Position numbers and translations under genes: made by a program | The notes under the pieces: model-generated | Seen by the model: only the letters and a program-made list of their open reading frames with translations | Told to the model about the DNA's origin: nothing | The model's database searches: none | Shown here: in pieces, positions 1 to 7,232 of the stretch | Layout: the number at the start of each line of letters is the position of its first letter | Numbering within the stretch: the stretch's first letter is position 1 | Assembly: GCA_002329295.1 (NCBI GenBank) | Contig: DCTT01000019.1 | Span: 1 to 14,418, forward strand | Direction: 5' to 3' | Origin: Eubacteriaceae bacterium UBA1433 | GTDB taxonomy: Bacteria; Bacillota; Clostridia; Eubacteriales; UBA1433 | Length of the DNA: 14,418 nt

Positions 1-218
1 TGAAATTACACTACTCTCAAACCCCTAAAACACTGTCTAATTTCATAACGGAGTTTTCTACCCATATGAAATTACACTACTCTCAAACACCGAGCCGATA
101 CACAGCCGTTTTTCTGTGTTTTCTACCCATATGAAATTACACTACTCTCAAACCGCTAAAGGGAGAACAAATATAGACAAGGGTTTTCTACCCATATGAA
201 ATTACACTACTCTCAAAC
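1..218 (-). CRISPR. Type II-A CRISPR array, leader-proximal end (partial)
   Basis: Three complete 36-bp repeats (53-88, 118-153, 183-218) and the last 22 bp of a fourth (1-22) appear identical. In the transcribed (minus) sense each repeat begins GTTTGAGAGTAGTGTAATTT and ends GGGTAGAAAAC. The three spacers (23-52, 89-117, 154-182) are 30, 29 and 29 nt and unlike one another. The array continues past the left edge, so the spacer count is unknown. The crRNA strand is assigned as minus because cas9-cas1-cas2-csn2 run that way into it, the repeat starts GTTTGAGAG in that sense, the leader anchor abuts the repeat at 218, and the tracrRNA anti-repeat at 6210-6236 is complementary to this strand. The newest spacer should be 154-182. 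Confidence 0.97.
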
Positions 219-287
219 CTCAAATTCATGAGGGGAGTCATGCCACTACCGCATGGCAATTTCATAGGATTTATTTTTATTATATCA
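219..287 (-). promoter_or_regulatory. CRISPR leader with array promoter and ATTTGAG anchor
   Basis: Read on the minus strand, the leader ends in ATTTGAG (225 down to 219), directly against the first repeat. This is one of the known leader-anchoring motifs at which type II-A Cas1-Cas2 integrates new spacers. Upstream, a TG-extended -10 box (TGATATAAT, 287 down to 279) would start transcription near 272 and read through about 50 nt of leader into the array. The -10 overlaps the csn2 stop codon (282-280). The -35 region (TGATGA, 307-302) is a weak match, so the extended -10 probably carries the promoter. A short imperfect inverted repeat (TGCCA/TGGCA) lies inside the leader. Confidence 0.75.
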
Positions 288-936
288 CACGACACAAATC
301 TTCATCAAATAATATCTTATTTCCGAAAATCTCTTGTCCGTCCCTTCTTTCTACATCAAATACATAGTGTTTGTTTAGTTCACAATAGCGAAAAATTTTT
401 GTTATTTCTTCCGGTGTAAACATTTCCCACAATCCCACAAATACCACCAAACGCGAAAAAAACATCTGTGTATATAGTCCTATGTAGTCTACAATTTTAT
501 TCATCAAACTTTCACCCTCTTGGTAGATATGTATACCTGCCGCTTTAAATAATTCTTGTAAATTTACTTCCTCTTCCATCACAATATTATAGTCTGTTTG
601 AAACATTAATTCCTCCAGATATTGTGCAATCACACTTTGCATCGTCACAGTTTTCAGCATCATCTCTCCACTTTGTGCTTCTTCATCTAATTGTGCATAA
701 ATACGATTCAGAAACTTGCGGTCATTTAAATTCAGGCAAAAATAATCATGAATCACCAATATTTTTTTCTTATCAACTTCTTCTTCGTTCTCAAAAAAAC
801 ATATATTTCCATCACCGCCAAGAATCATTTGTTCCGCTATTTTTCGATATTGCGTAACATTTTCTACAATCAACGTATTAACTGTATCCCTTTGCAAAAC
901 ACACGGCTCGGTCAATAAAGAATATGACAGCATCAT
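280..936 (-). CDS. csn2: CRISPR-associated protein Csn2 (type II-A)
   Basis: Csn2 is the type II-A signature protein, a ring-forming DNA-end-binding protein needed with Cas1, Cas2 and Cas9 for spacer acquisition. This copy has 218 residues, the usual length of the short Csn2 form. Its C-terminal part carries the family pattern: a hydrophobic strand (VVFVGLWEMFT), a helix starting PEEITKIF, then a terminal DEDLCRVI, which resembles the conserved end of streptococcal Csn2. The frame is open upstream to 1059, but that stretch lies inside cas2 and looks like shadow. The ATG at 936 overlaps the cas2 stop as ATGA and has AAAGGA about 10 nt upstream; a second ATG follows at 933. Last gene of the cas operon, next to the leader. 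The family assignment rests on length, position and the C-terminal motif. Confidence 0.9.
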   Translation of the reverse strand: MMLSYSLLTEPCVLQRDTVNTLIVENVTQYRKIAEQMILGGDGNICFFENEEEVDKKKILVIHDYFCLNLNDRKFLNRIYAQLDEEAQSGEMMLKTVTMQSVIAQYLEELMFQTDYNIVMEEEVNLQELFKAAGIHIYQEGESLMNKIVDYIGLYTQMFFSRLVVFVGLWEMFTPEEITKIFRYCELNKHYVFDVERRDGQEIFGNKILFDEDLCRVI

Positions 937-1253
937 AACACAATCATCCTTTCGTCTGAATCCATTACATCCGATATTTTTTCTCCAATCACATATTCCA
1001 TACTGCAAAATTGCTTCTCGGTAATGGTGAGTATTTGCACCCAACCTTCTGCAGGACAATGTGCCTTTACACGATCACAAACTGCACCTGCTGCCGTTTG
1101 GTTCAGCGCAAGTTTAGAATAGACGGATTTTTGCATCATTAAAAAACCATCTCTGATTAAAAATTTTCGAAACTTTGTATATTCTCTCAAATCCTCGTTG
1201 GTCTTCATAGGCAAATCAAAAAATACAATGACTCTCATAAACCTATAACTCAT
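933..1253 (-). CDS. cas2: CRISPR-associated protein Cas2
   Basis: Cas2 is the small ferredoxin-fold partner of Cas1 in the spacer integration complex. The protein (106 residues from this start) opens MSYRFMRVIVFFDLP, very close to the start of streptococcal type II-A Cas2, with the conserved Asp at residue 13 after the first strand. It continues with KFRKFLIRDGFLMMQKSVYSK and TEKQF, both typical of the family. Three ATGs are possible (1259, 1253, 1238). The one at 1253 is chosen because AAAGG lies 9 nt upstream and the N-terminus matches homologues; from 1259 the spacing is only about 3 nt. It overlaps the end of cas1 by 11 nt and the start of csn2 by 4 nt, so translation is probably coupled. 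Confidence 0.95.
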   Translation of the reverse strand: MSYRFMRVIVFFDLPMKTNEDLREYTKFRKFLIRDGFLMMQKSVYSKLALNQTAAGAVCDRVKAHCPAEGWVQILTITEKQFCSMEYVIGEKISDVMDSDERMIVL

Positions 1254-2115
1254 CCTCATAATCCTTTATACGCGAAATATCTTCTGTCTCCAATGCTTCA
1301 AACACACTTCGACTATAAACTCCGATTGCATTTTCTAATCGCTGTTTTTTTTCACCAATCATCACTTCTTGATCCAACAAAGATGCCAGTTCTGTTTTTT
1401 CTTCCTTTGCCAATGACTCCGCCTTCATTCGGAGTACTTTTTTGTCCACAATCGGACGAAACGATTCCATCAAATCGCAGGAAAGATTATATTGATTAAA
1501 CTGATTATCATGAAATAATCCCAACTGTGTAATATATCCCGCACTCACCACTTCCCGATTAAAGGCCGATAACACGATGGCATACCCATAGTTAAGAGCA
1601 GCGTTGATTGGTGTATTGCTGTCTCTGGTAAAGCTTTTTTGGAACAAGGCGTTGAAATACACTTTTGCTGCATGCCCTTCTCGATTGGTAGTATCTCCAT
1701 ATTCCAACTCATTCAGATATTTTTTTAACAGCGTCGCCTCTTCTTTGCCGAGCAAGCACAATAACTCCATCTGTTTTTTAATCTTTGAATGAACAATTTT
1801 TGTCCAAACGCGTTCTTTTATTTCATTTTTCCATAGCACTTGTTGTCGAACCATTAAACTGGTTTTATGCATCCCATAATAAGGTGTCAGTTCACTGCTT
1901 GGATTGTTTTTTTCATCACAAAAAATAACTTTCACTTTATTTTTCACCAATTCACTAAGCAAGGCCGCCGTAACAGACACAGCAGTAGTCTGCACAATTA
2001 ATACGGATATTTCTTTAATATGAATCTTTGTCGTATTTTCTCCTCGCACAACCAAATAATTCATCTTAAAATCTAACTTTGCTCGGTTATTGATGATTAC
2101 TGTTCTCCAACTCAT
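1243..2115 (-). CDS. cas1: CRISPR-associated integrase Cas1 (type II-A)
   Basis: Cas1 is the metal-dependent integrase that inserts prespacers at the leader-repeat junction with Cas2. The protein has 290 residues, close to the streptococcal length. The three metal-binding residues are visible by motif: Glu146 in TNREGHAAKVYF, His202 in LGLFHDNQFN and Glu217 in NLSCDLMESFRPIVD. They fall three residues before the S. pyogenes set as I remember it (E149, H205, E220). The N-terminal half is the beta-rich domain beginning MSWRTVIINNRAKL. The ATG overlaps the cas9 stop codon as ATGA, so translation is probably coupled; no good separate ribosome binding site is seen. Complete, with no disruption. 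Confidence 0.97.
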   Translation of the reverse strand: MSWRTVIINNRAKLDFKMNYLVVRGENTTKIHIKEISVLIVQTTAVSVTAALLSELVKNKVKVIFCDEKNNPSSELTPYYGMHKTSLMVRQQVLWKNEIKERVWTKIVHSKIKKQMELLCLLGKEEATLLKKYLNELEYGDTTNREGHAAKVYFNALFQKSFTRDSNTPINAALNYGYAIVLSAFNREVVSAGYITQLGLFHDNQFNQYNLSCDLMESFRPIVDKKVLRMKAESLAKEEKTELASLLDQEVMIGEKKQRLENAIGVYSRSVFEALETEDISRIKDYEDEL

Positions 2116-5100
2116 TTTTTTAGCAAATCAATCCTTTCTTGATATAAGCCTGTTTTGGACTGTGCAATATAAACAATAGATTTTAAATTCGTGATAGTTT
2201 TCGTTATGCGCACTTTTCCCATTTGCCCATCTCCACCTAACGAACGCAAATCTACTGTTATGTTTCGTCCCGATAACAACATAATGCCTCTAATAATCTC
2301 CGCTTGGCTTTGCAAATCTCTTAATACAAATTCCTCGATAGGCATCAACAACAATTCTCGTGGAAATGTTTTGCGTTCCACAAAAACACTGCTTTCCATT
2401 TTTTCTTTTAAAAATTGATATATTTCTGCCATATCTTTCACCAATAGTTCCAGATCTTTTTTCTCATGCCGAATAGTTTCTTCCAACGCTTTTAAAATTT
2501 TTTGTAGTTGTCGATTTTGTTTTTCATTTACATACAGTTGTTCAACAGGTTGCAAATGAAGATTCTTTCCAGTGGGGCTTTTTAATAAATACCGAAAACC
2601 GTCCACTTCAAATAGGCTGTTTTTCTTCAGTTTTCGCAGCACCACCCGTGGTTCCACCAGTCCCAATTCTTCTGTACAATAGCGCATCAACGCTTCATCA
2701 TTGCCGTCTATTTCTTTACATAAATACACCGGAACACATTCGATGCTTCGTACTCTTTTTTTCTTCAGTGTGTGCTCTACAACAAAGAAATACGATATTT
2801 TAATCGATACATAGGCACCGTATCTTCGAATGTTTTGCATCCGTTCTTCGCCTTTTAGCGGCAGATAAGAAGTGCCTTCTTTGATGTTGTTTGCCCGTGT
2901 AATAGTGGCTTGAAATAGTTCGCCCTTCTCTTCATAACTGCCCGCAGTCACAAGTGCAGAATTTTTATAAACTGTCTTTTTCACCGCCTTGATACTCTCT
3001 TTTCCATCCCAAATCTTTTTGGTTCCACGTAGAATATCTTTTTCAAAAATCTTATTCAATGTGTAATTTCTATGACTTGCTTTGACAAAGTTCAAGGGAC
3101 TGTCCGTAAACTTAGTCGTATATCCATCTCCCACCACAATATTCAAATAGGCATCCTGTGCATGATGCAAGTCGTTTAAGTCTCGTACTTTTACCATATC
3201 GAAATCGTGCCTGAAATCAGCTACAAGACCTGCTTTTACATAAATAATACGGCTGTTTTCATAACGTTGTTTTAAAATTTCCGCTGCCGCTTTTGTGCTC
3301 TGGCGTGTTTCCACCAATTGTCGGTCAATAAAGCCTGCTAATTCCTCATCGCTCAACGGTGTAGTACGAATCAGTCGCTCATATTTTGTTTTTGTGATAA
3401 AACCTTTGTCATAAAGCATCTTCCAATGAACATAAACTTTTTTATGATTTCTGATTTCTGTAGGTATGGGATATTGAGCGCCTTTCACACGCTGATTGAA
3501 TTCTCGTTTTACAAGAACTTTATTGTTGAGCGTGGAATCGTCCTTTTTCATCCACCGCGGAATAATATGATCAATATCATAGAGATTTTTGTCGGTTAGT
3601 GCAGCAATATCAATGTCATCTCCCGAATACATGCATTTGCCCATTTGCAAATAATAGAGAAAAAGCCTCTCCCCTCTTAGCTCACCTTCACCTCGATCAC
3701 CAATTTCTTTTTCCCAATTTCTCATCTCATCTTTGCACTTTTTATATAACTTCAACAGATTGTCTCTGCGAGATTCTTTTCGTTCAGGCACTTCTTCTTT
3801 CGAACGTGCCATTTCGATAAAAATCTTTTTTGGCTCTTTACCCATTACTTTTTTAATCTCTTCGGCAATGCCCAACACCTGCCAAATCATCTTCTTCACC
3901 GACGGCGACAAATACATATCGTCCATCATATGATAATCAAACCGCTTTGATTCTATGCCTTTGCGATAAGCTTGAACAGCATCCCCAAAGGTGTAACGTC
4001 CGCTCAACAGTTGCATTAAATTGTCATTGGTTTCATACAAGAAATGTAAAATATTCCCCACCTCACCAGTTTCTTTGTCAGATCCGATAAGCTCCGTAAG
4101 AAACGCCTTTGACAATCTACCCCAGTCAATATATTTTCGTGAAATAATTTGTTTTTTTGCTTCTTCGCCTATCATCGGATAGTGTTTTTCGATTTTTCCT
4201 GCCAATAATTTTTTATCACCTGTATGTATCGTAATCCATTCAATTATTTCTTCCGCCATATTTTCTTCAAAGTCGTCTTTTAAAATACCTGTCAAATCCC
4301 TCCATGAACTGAGCGAAGCCTTAAAATCACCGTCAATACCGCCAATTATCACGTCTTCATCTGCCCAATTCTGACTGATAAAATAACTTTTGAGCTGCTT
4401 TTGTGTTACCCTTTTATATTTTTCAAACAAGTCGTGATAAATCTGCTGCTTTTGTTCCACTGTTAGTTTTTCCCCATTCACCACTACATTGTTCAGCTCA
4501 TTCAGCACCAAAAATTTCTGATATAAAATCGATGTTTTGGGCAAAACATCCTGGTCTGATAAATAAGTGCATTTATTAACCAGGCGTTTGATAAACTCTT
4601 CTTCACATTTTTGCAAATCCACTTTTTCGCTAAAATTCCAAGGTCGAATAGCGCCGTCTTCTTTTCGCACAATCCAGCAATTTGCACTTTCTTCGCCCTT
4701 GTGCGCATCGTTTAAAGGTCCCACATAATAAGGAATGCGGAAGACGAAAGTCAGTTTGATTTTTTCGGCTGCGCTTATCCCGTCTTGTTTTACTGCAAAA
4801 TCGGGATAGTCTCTACATAAATTTTCTAAAATCGCCTCCAGTTCATAGCCATGTACCTGATAAGGAATCACACTGTTGTTACTGTCAATGGGTTTAGGTA
4901 ATAATGTTCTCTCTTCCAATTCTTTTTTCAAATATGCCACATCACTGTCTTCATCGGGCAAATCTTTGATAATGCTGTAAAAATATTTGTTTATATTTTC
5001 ACAACTGCATTTTTTTGTTGTCGCGTGACTATGCTTTTTCTTATTCACTTCTGTGCTTCCTATGTAATGGACATAGTTATTTTCTATTGTTGTTGAAGTA

Positions 5101-6161
5101 AAACTATTTTTGTAAATCTCTTTGCCGAAATACTTGCGAATTACCCTTTTTAGCATCAATAAATCCTTTTTGTGTTTTTCGTATTGCTTTATTTTTGATA
5201 CTGAAATCGATTTTTGACCTTGTAACGCGTCCTGTAATTTCACATAGTCATAAATAGATTTTAATGTATCCACGATCCCTATACGCTCTTGCAATAAGTA
5301 TTCAAATTCTTCTTTCTTTTCTTCATAGCCTTCACTGTTAAAGTCAATTACATCTTTGTCTTTTTCAATATCACTTTTCAAATTTTCATCGTCGAACAAT
5401 GCAGAAAGCTTTCCTTTTCCACTCACTAATATATCTGTTATGACTTTCAGTTTCTTTTTTTGATCGGCAAAAATATCTTCTTCGTCAACCAACGCTTTTA
5501 ACAACTTCTTTTTCTCGTTTTTATTCGTCTTTTTATCACGCAATCGTATCGGCAATTCACGTAAAAACACTTCTGATAACTCCATGGCAAATTCATCTTC
5601 CGCCATAACTTTTGCAAAGGCTTCTATATGAGGCGCTACTTCTGACACATTATCTAAATCCTGCCCTTCAAATAAAAAGTGCCCCCTGTTTTTTAAAATA
5701 TGACTGATGGCTAAAAAATATAAACGGATATCTTTCTTTTCTGTTGTTTCCATTAATTCCTTGCGCAAATGAAAAATGGTCGGGTACAATGTGTGATATT
5801 GTTTATCCGAAAAATCTTTATCATGAAACAACGTATATTTGCCGTCAACTTTTTTTTCATCCGCCCAATATTTACTTTCCGCCAACCGCAAATAAAAATT
5901 TCGATCCACTTTTGCAATTTCAAACTCAAAAATATCTCTCAAAATGGCCAACCTTCCGCTTTTGCGCATATTGCGCCGCCTTATCGAACGAAACGCTCTT
6001 CTTTTTGCTGCTGTATTTGCTTCATTAAACAGCCGAACTCCCCATAAATCTTTCCCTTTCTTTCGTAAAAGATTGTAATTTTCATCTGTTACCGCCCAAC
6101 CGACCGAGTTAGTACCCACATCAAATCCCAAATAATAATTTACATCGTCTCGTTTATTCAT
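2112..6161 (-). CDS. cas9: CRISPR-associated endonuclease Cas9 (type II-A)
   Basis: Cas9 is the RNA-guided double-strand nuclease of type II CRISPR immunity, loaded with crRNA and tracrRNA. The protein has 1349 residues, near the usual II-A size. In order: RuvC-I with Asp14 (YYLGFDVGTNSVGWAV); Arg-rich bridge helix about 50-80 (AAKRRAFRSIRRRNMRKSGR); recognition lobe to about 740; RuvC-II with Glu783 (IFIEMAR); HNH with Asp864-His865 (YDIDHIIPR), Asn880 (LNNKVLV) and Asn889; RuvC-III with His1000 and Asp1003 (HHAQDAYLN); C-terminal PAM-interacting domain ending TGLYQERIDLLKK, as in S. pyogenes. All catalytic residues are present, so it should cut. In HHAxDAY the fourth position is Gln where S. 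pyogenes has His. The ribosome binding site GAAAGGA (6175-6169) sits 7 nt before the ATG, inside the divergent tracrRNA promoter. First gene of the cas operon. Confidence 0.98.
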   Translation of the reverse strand: MNKRDDVNYYLGFDVGTNSVGWAVTDENYNLLRKKGKDLWGVRLFNEANTAAKRRAFRSIRRRNMRKSGRLAILRDIFEFEIAKVDRNFYLRLAESKYWADEKKVDGKYTLFHDKDFSDKQYHTLYPTIFHLRKELMETTEKKDIRLYFLAISHILKNRGHFLFEGQDLDNVSEVAPHIEAFAKVMAEDEFAMELSEVFLRELPIRLRDKKTNKNEKKKLLKALVDEEDIFADQKKKLKVITDILVSGKGKLSALFDDENLKSDIEKDKDVIDFNSEGYEEKKEEFEYLLQERIGIVDTLKSIYDYVKLQDALQGQKSISVSKIKQYEKHKKDLLMLKRVIRKYFGKEIYKNSFTSTTIENNYVHYIGSTEVNKKKHSHATTKKCSCENINKYFYSIIKDLPDEDSDVAYLKKELEERTLLPKPIDSNNSVIPYQVHGYELEAILENLCRDYPDFAVKQDGISAAEKIKLTFVFRIPYYVGPLNDAHKGEESANCWIVRKEDGAIRPWNFSEKVDLQKCEEEFIKRLVNKCTYLSDQDVLPKTSILYQKFLVLNELNNVVVNGEKLTVEQKQQIYHDLFEKYKRVTQKQLKSYFISQNWADEDVIIGGIDGDFKASLSSWRDLTGILKDDFEENMAEEIIEWITIHTGDKKLLAGKIEKHYPMIGEEAKKQIISRKYIDWGRLSKAFLTELIGSDKETGEVGNILHFLYETNDNLMQLLSGRYTFGDAVQAYRKGIESKRFDYHMMDDMYLSPSVKKMIWQVLGIAEEIKKVMGKEPKKIFIEMARSKEEVPERKESRRDNLLKLYKKCKDEMRNWEKEIGDRGEGELRGERLFLYYLQMGKCMYSGDDIDIAALTDKNLYDIDHIIPRWMKKDDSTLNNKVLVKREFNQRVKGAQYPIPTEIRNHKKVYVHWKMLYDKGFITKTKYERLIRTTPLSDEELAGFIDRQLVETRQSTKAAAEILKQRYENSRIIYVKAGLVADFRHDFDMVKVRDLNDLHHAQDAYLNIVVGDGYTTKFTDSPLNFVKASHRNYTLNKIFEKDILRGTKKIWDGKESIKAVKKTVYKNSALVTAGSYEEKGELFQATITRANNIKEGTSYLPLKGEERMQNIRRYGAYVSIKISYFFVVEHTLKKKRVRSIECVPVYLCKEIDGNDEALMRYCTEELGLVEPRVVLRKLKKNSLFEVDGFRYLLKSPTGKNLHLQPVEQLYVNEKQNRQLQKILKALEETIRHEKKDLELLVKDMAEIYQFLKEKMESSVFVERKTFPRELLLMPIEEFVLRDLQSQAEIIRGIMLLSGRNITVDLRSLGGDGQMGKVRITKTITNLKSIVYIAQSKTGLYQERIDLLKK

Positions 6162-6162
6162 C

Positions 6163-6191
6163 TTGACATCCTTTCTTGAACTTGGTATAAT
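6163..6191 (+). promoter_or_regulatory. Consensus sigma-70-type promoter of the tracrRNA
   Basis: TTGACA (6163-6168) and TATAAT (6186-6191) are both exact consensus hexamers separated by exactly 17 bp. A TGG just before the -10 makes it TG-extended as well. Transcription should start about 6197-6199. The promoter lies back to back with cas9: its -35 box begins 2 bp outside the cas9 start codon and covers the gap between that codon and the cas9 ribosome binding site. Confidence 0.9.
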
Positions 6192-6195
6192 TACA

Positions 6196-6221
6196 GTATC
6201 TCAAATTCTCATATGAGATAC
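6196..6221. repeat. Inverted repeat at the tracrRNA start
   Basis: GTATCTCA (6196-6203) and TGAGATAC (6214-6221) are perfect reverse complements around a 10-nt gap. The right half also contains the palindrome TCTCATATGAGA (6207-6218). It begins 4 bp after the -10 box and overlaps the anti-repeat. It could be a DNA operator at the start site or an RNA stem that hides part of the anti-repeat; the sequence alone cannot decide. Confidence 0.7.
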
Positions 6222-6314
6222 ACTACAAGTTCAAATAAAAATTTATTCTTCTCGCCCTTTATGGGTTCGTATTGACGAAAACTAAGTCCCGTATTTATGC
6301 GGGTCTTATTTTTT
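6198..6314 (+). ncRNA. tracrRNA (trans-activating CRISPR RNA)
   Basis: This RNA pairs with the repeat part of the pre-crRNA, allows its processing and anchors it in Cas9. The anti-repeat is at 6210-6236. From its 3' end, TCAAAT pairs with GUUUGA of the crRNA repeat, AAGT faces GA as the bulge (the same bulge as in S. pyogenes), TACACTAC pairs perfectly with GUAGUGUA, AGA can pair with UUU, and CATATG pairs with CAUAUG. Downstream are a CCC/GGG hairpin (6254-6266, nexus position), TTCGT-ATTG-ACGAA (6266-6279), and CCCGTA-TTTA-TGCGGG (6288-6303) followed by a T-run. Promoter, anti-repeat, hairpins and terminator are in the right order, on the opposite strand upstream of cas9 as in S. pyogenes. 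The exact 5' end and processing site are inferred. Confidence 0.93.
6284..6314 (+). terminator. Rho-independent terminator of the tracrRNA
   Basis: The stem CCCGTA/TGCGGG (one G-T pair) with a TTTA loop at 6288-6303 is followed by TCTTA and six T. In type II-A systems the last tracrRNA hairpin usually doubles as the terminator and as a Cas9-bound stem. Confidence 0.88.
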
Positions 6315-6389
6315 GTCCACACGCCAATCAGCGGCGTCTTGAAAATCATTGACCATATAACTTCTATACAATTTTTCTCTATTTTTAAT

Positions 6390-6542
6390 CTATAAAAAAC
6401 TTTGTTTGTTGTCCTGTTCATATAAAGACATCTGTTTTCCTTCAAAAGACAAAATATTAAAACTTGTTCCGATATTTTTCTTTTCTTTCTTTGGCATCAC
6501 CAACTGCTTTTTACAGACGATGAAAATATGTATATTATAACA
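6390..6542 (-). other. AT-rich spacer upstream of cas9: possible promoter and 35-residue ORF
   Basis: A TG-extended -10 box (TGTTATAAT, 6542 down to 6534) points towards cas9, but its -35 hexamer (GAATAC) is poor. Downstream, a frame from ATG 6497 to a stop at 6390 encodes 35 residues, MPKKEKKNIGTSFNILSFEG onward, with no convincing ribosome binding site and no family I recognise. A transcript from here would read antisense through the tracrRNA before cas9, so it is a possible but unproven cas operon promoter. The small ORF may be chance. The rest of 6315-6640 shows only one short hairpin (ACGCC/GGCGT, 6321-6337). Confidence 0.25.
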
Positions 6543-6639
6543 TGAAAACGATATCTGTATTCTTTTTTTTTCTGCATTGTGTCCTATAAACAGTACAGTT
6601 ATAAAAAACATTTTCGTATCCTATATTGCTGCTTTTTTT

Positions 6640-7230
6640 CTTTAAGAATCACTATTTTTTTTGTTAAACTTCTTCTAAAATTGTTTTGTTGTTTTTACTG
6701 TAGATTGGTATCGCTCACTATATGAAGATACCGAAAAATGCAAAGCGTTTATAAAAACACCAATAAATCAGATTTTTTATACAACATCAGCCCAATTCCT
6801 TCTGCATAGCAAATTAAATTCAACCATCATAGTGACATGCATTTTTCTACAAGCTTCTCTACAAAATTCTCCATTTTATTCATTAATGCCAACCGCAAAA
6901 ACAGCATCCCTTCAGGGTGCTGTCTTCAAGAGTTTTTTTCTTATCAAAAAGAAAAAACCATCTTATACAAAATAACTTCTTTCTTCCGTATCGACTGTCT
7001 TTCAAGTATTCCTTTTCGTTAATGAGAGCTAATATTTTTTTGATTTTTCGGCAAACTCTTTTCTCCATTTAGCATATGCAACAACATTATCTTAAATGTG
7101 CTTTCTATAATAGAATACCCCACTTTAATTATCTCTTAGAGAAAAGAACAGTGGCTTCATATTATTTTTGTTCTCTTGACTATTTTCTATATTATTATGT
7201 CACATCCTTTTATCAAAAGGCCTTCCCATG
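6640..7230. other. AT-rich region without a recognisable gene
   Basis: About 600 bp rich in A and T runs. Short ATG frames exist on both strands but lack ribosome binding sites and protein-like composition. Visible structures are GGTATC/GATACC around a small TCA/TGA stem near 6707-6733 and the hairpin annotated at 6897-6923. Nothing else is supportable. Confidence 0.5.
6897..6923 (-). terminator. Terminator-like hairpin, minus strand
   Basis: On the minus strand, ACAGCACCC and GGGATGCTGT form a 9-bp stem with one bulged base and a TGAA loop, followed at once by five T. On the plus strand a T-run appears only about 10 nt after the stem, so minus is the better reading. No clear gene lies just upstream on that strand, which suggests the gene it served is gone or unrecognised. 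Confidence 0.5.
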
Positions 7231-7232
7231 GT

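Noticed and set aside
937..1059. Upstream extension of the csn2 frame by 41 codons
   Set aside because: It lies wholly inside cas2, its translation is not Csn2-like, and the ATG at 936 gives the normal family length and an ATGA overlap.
5744..6047. Two plus-strand frames of over 90 codons
   Set aside because: Antisense shadows of the cas9 N-terminus (bridge-helix region); rich in Phe, Ile and Cys with no start signals.
6321..6337. GC-rich hairpin ACGCC/GGCGT after the tracrRNA as a second terminator or RNA
   Set aside because: No T-run follows on either strand at the right place, and the tracrRNA already ends in a good terminator.
6390..6497. The 35-residue ORF upstream of cas9 as an anti-CRISPR or Cas accessory protein
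   Set aside because: Only position suggests it. There is no ribosome binding site, no known motif and no associated regulator gene, so it is listed only as a possible ORF.
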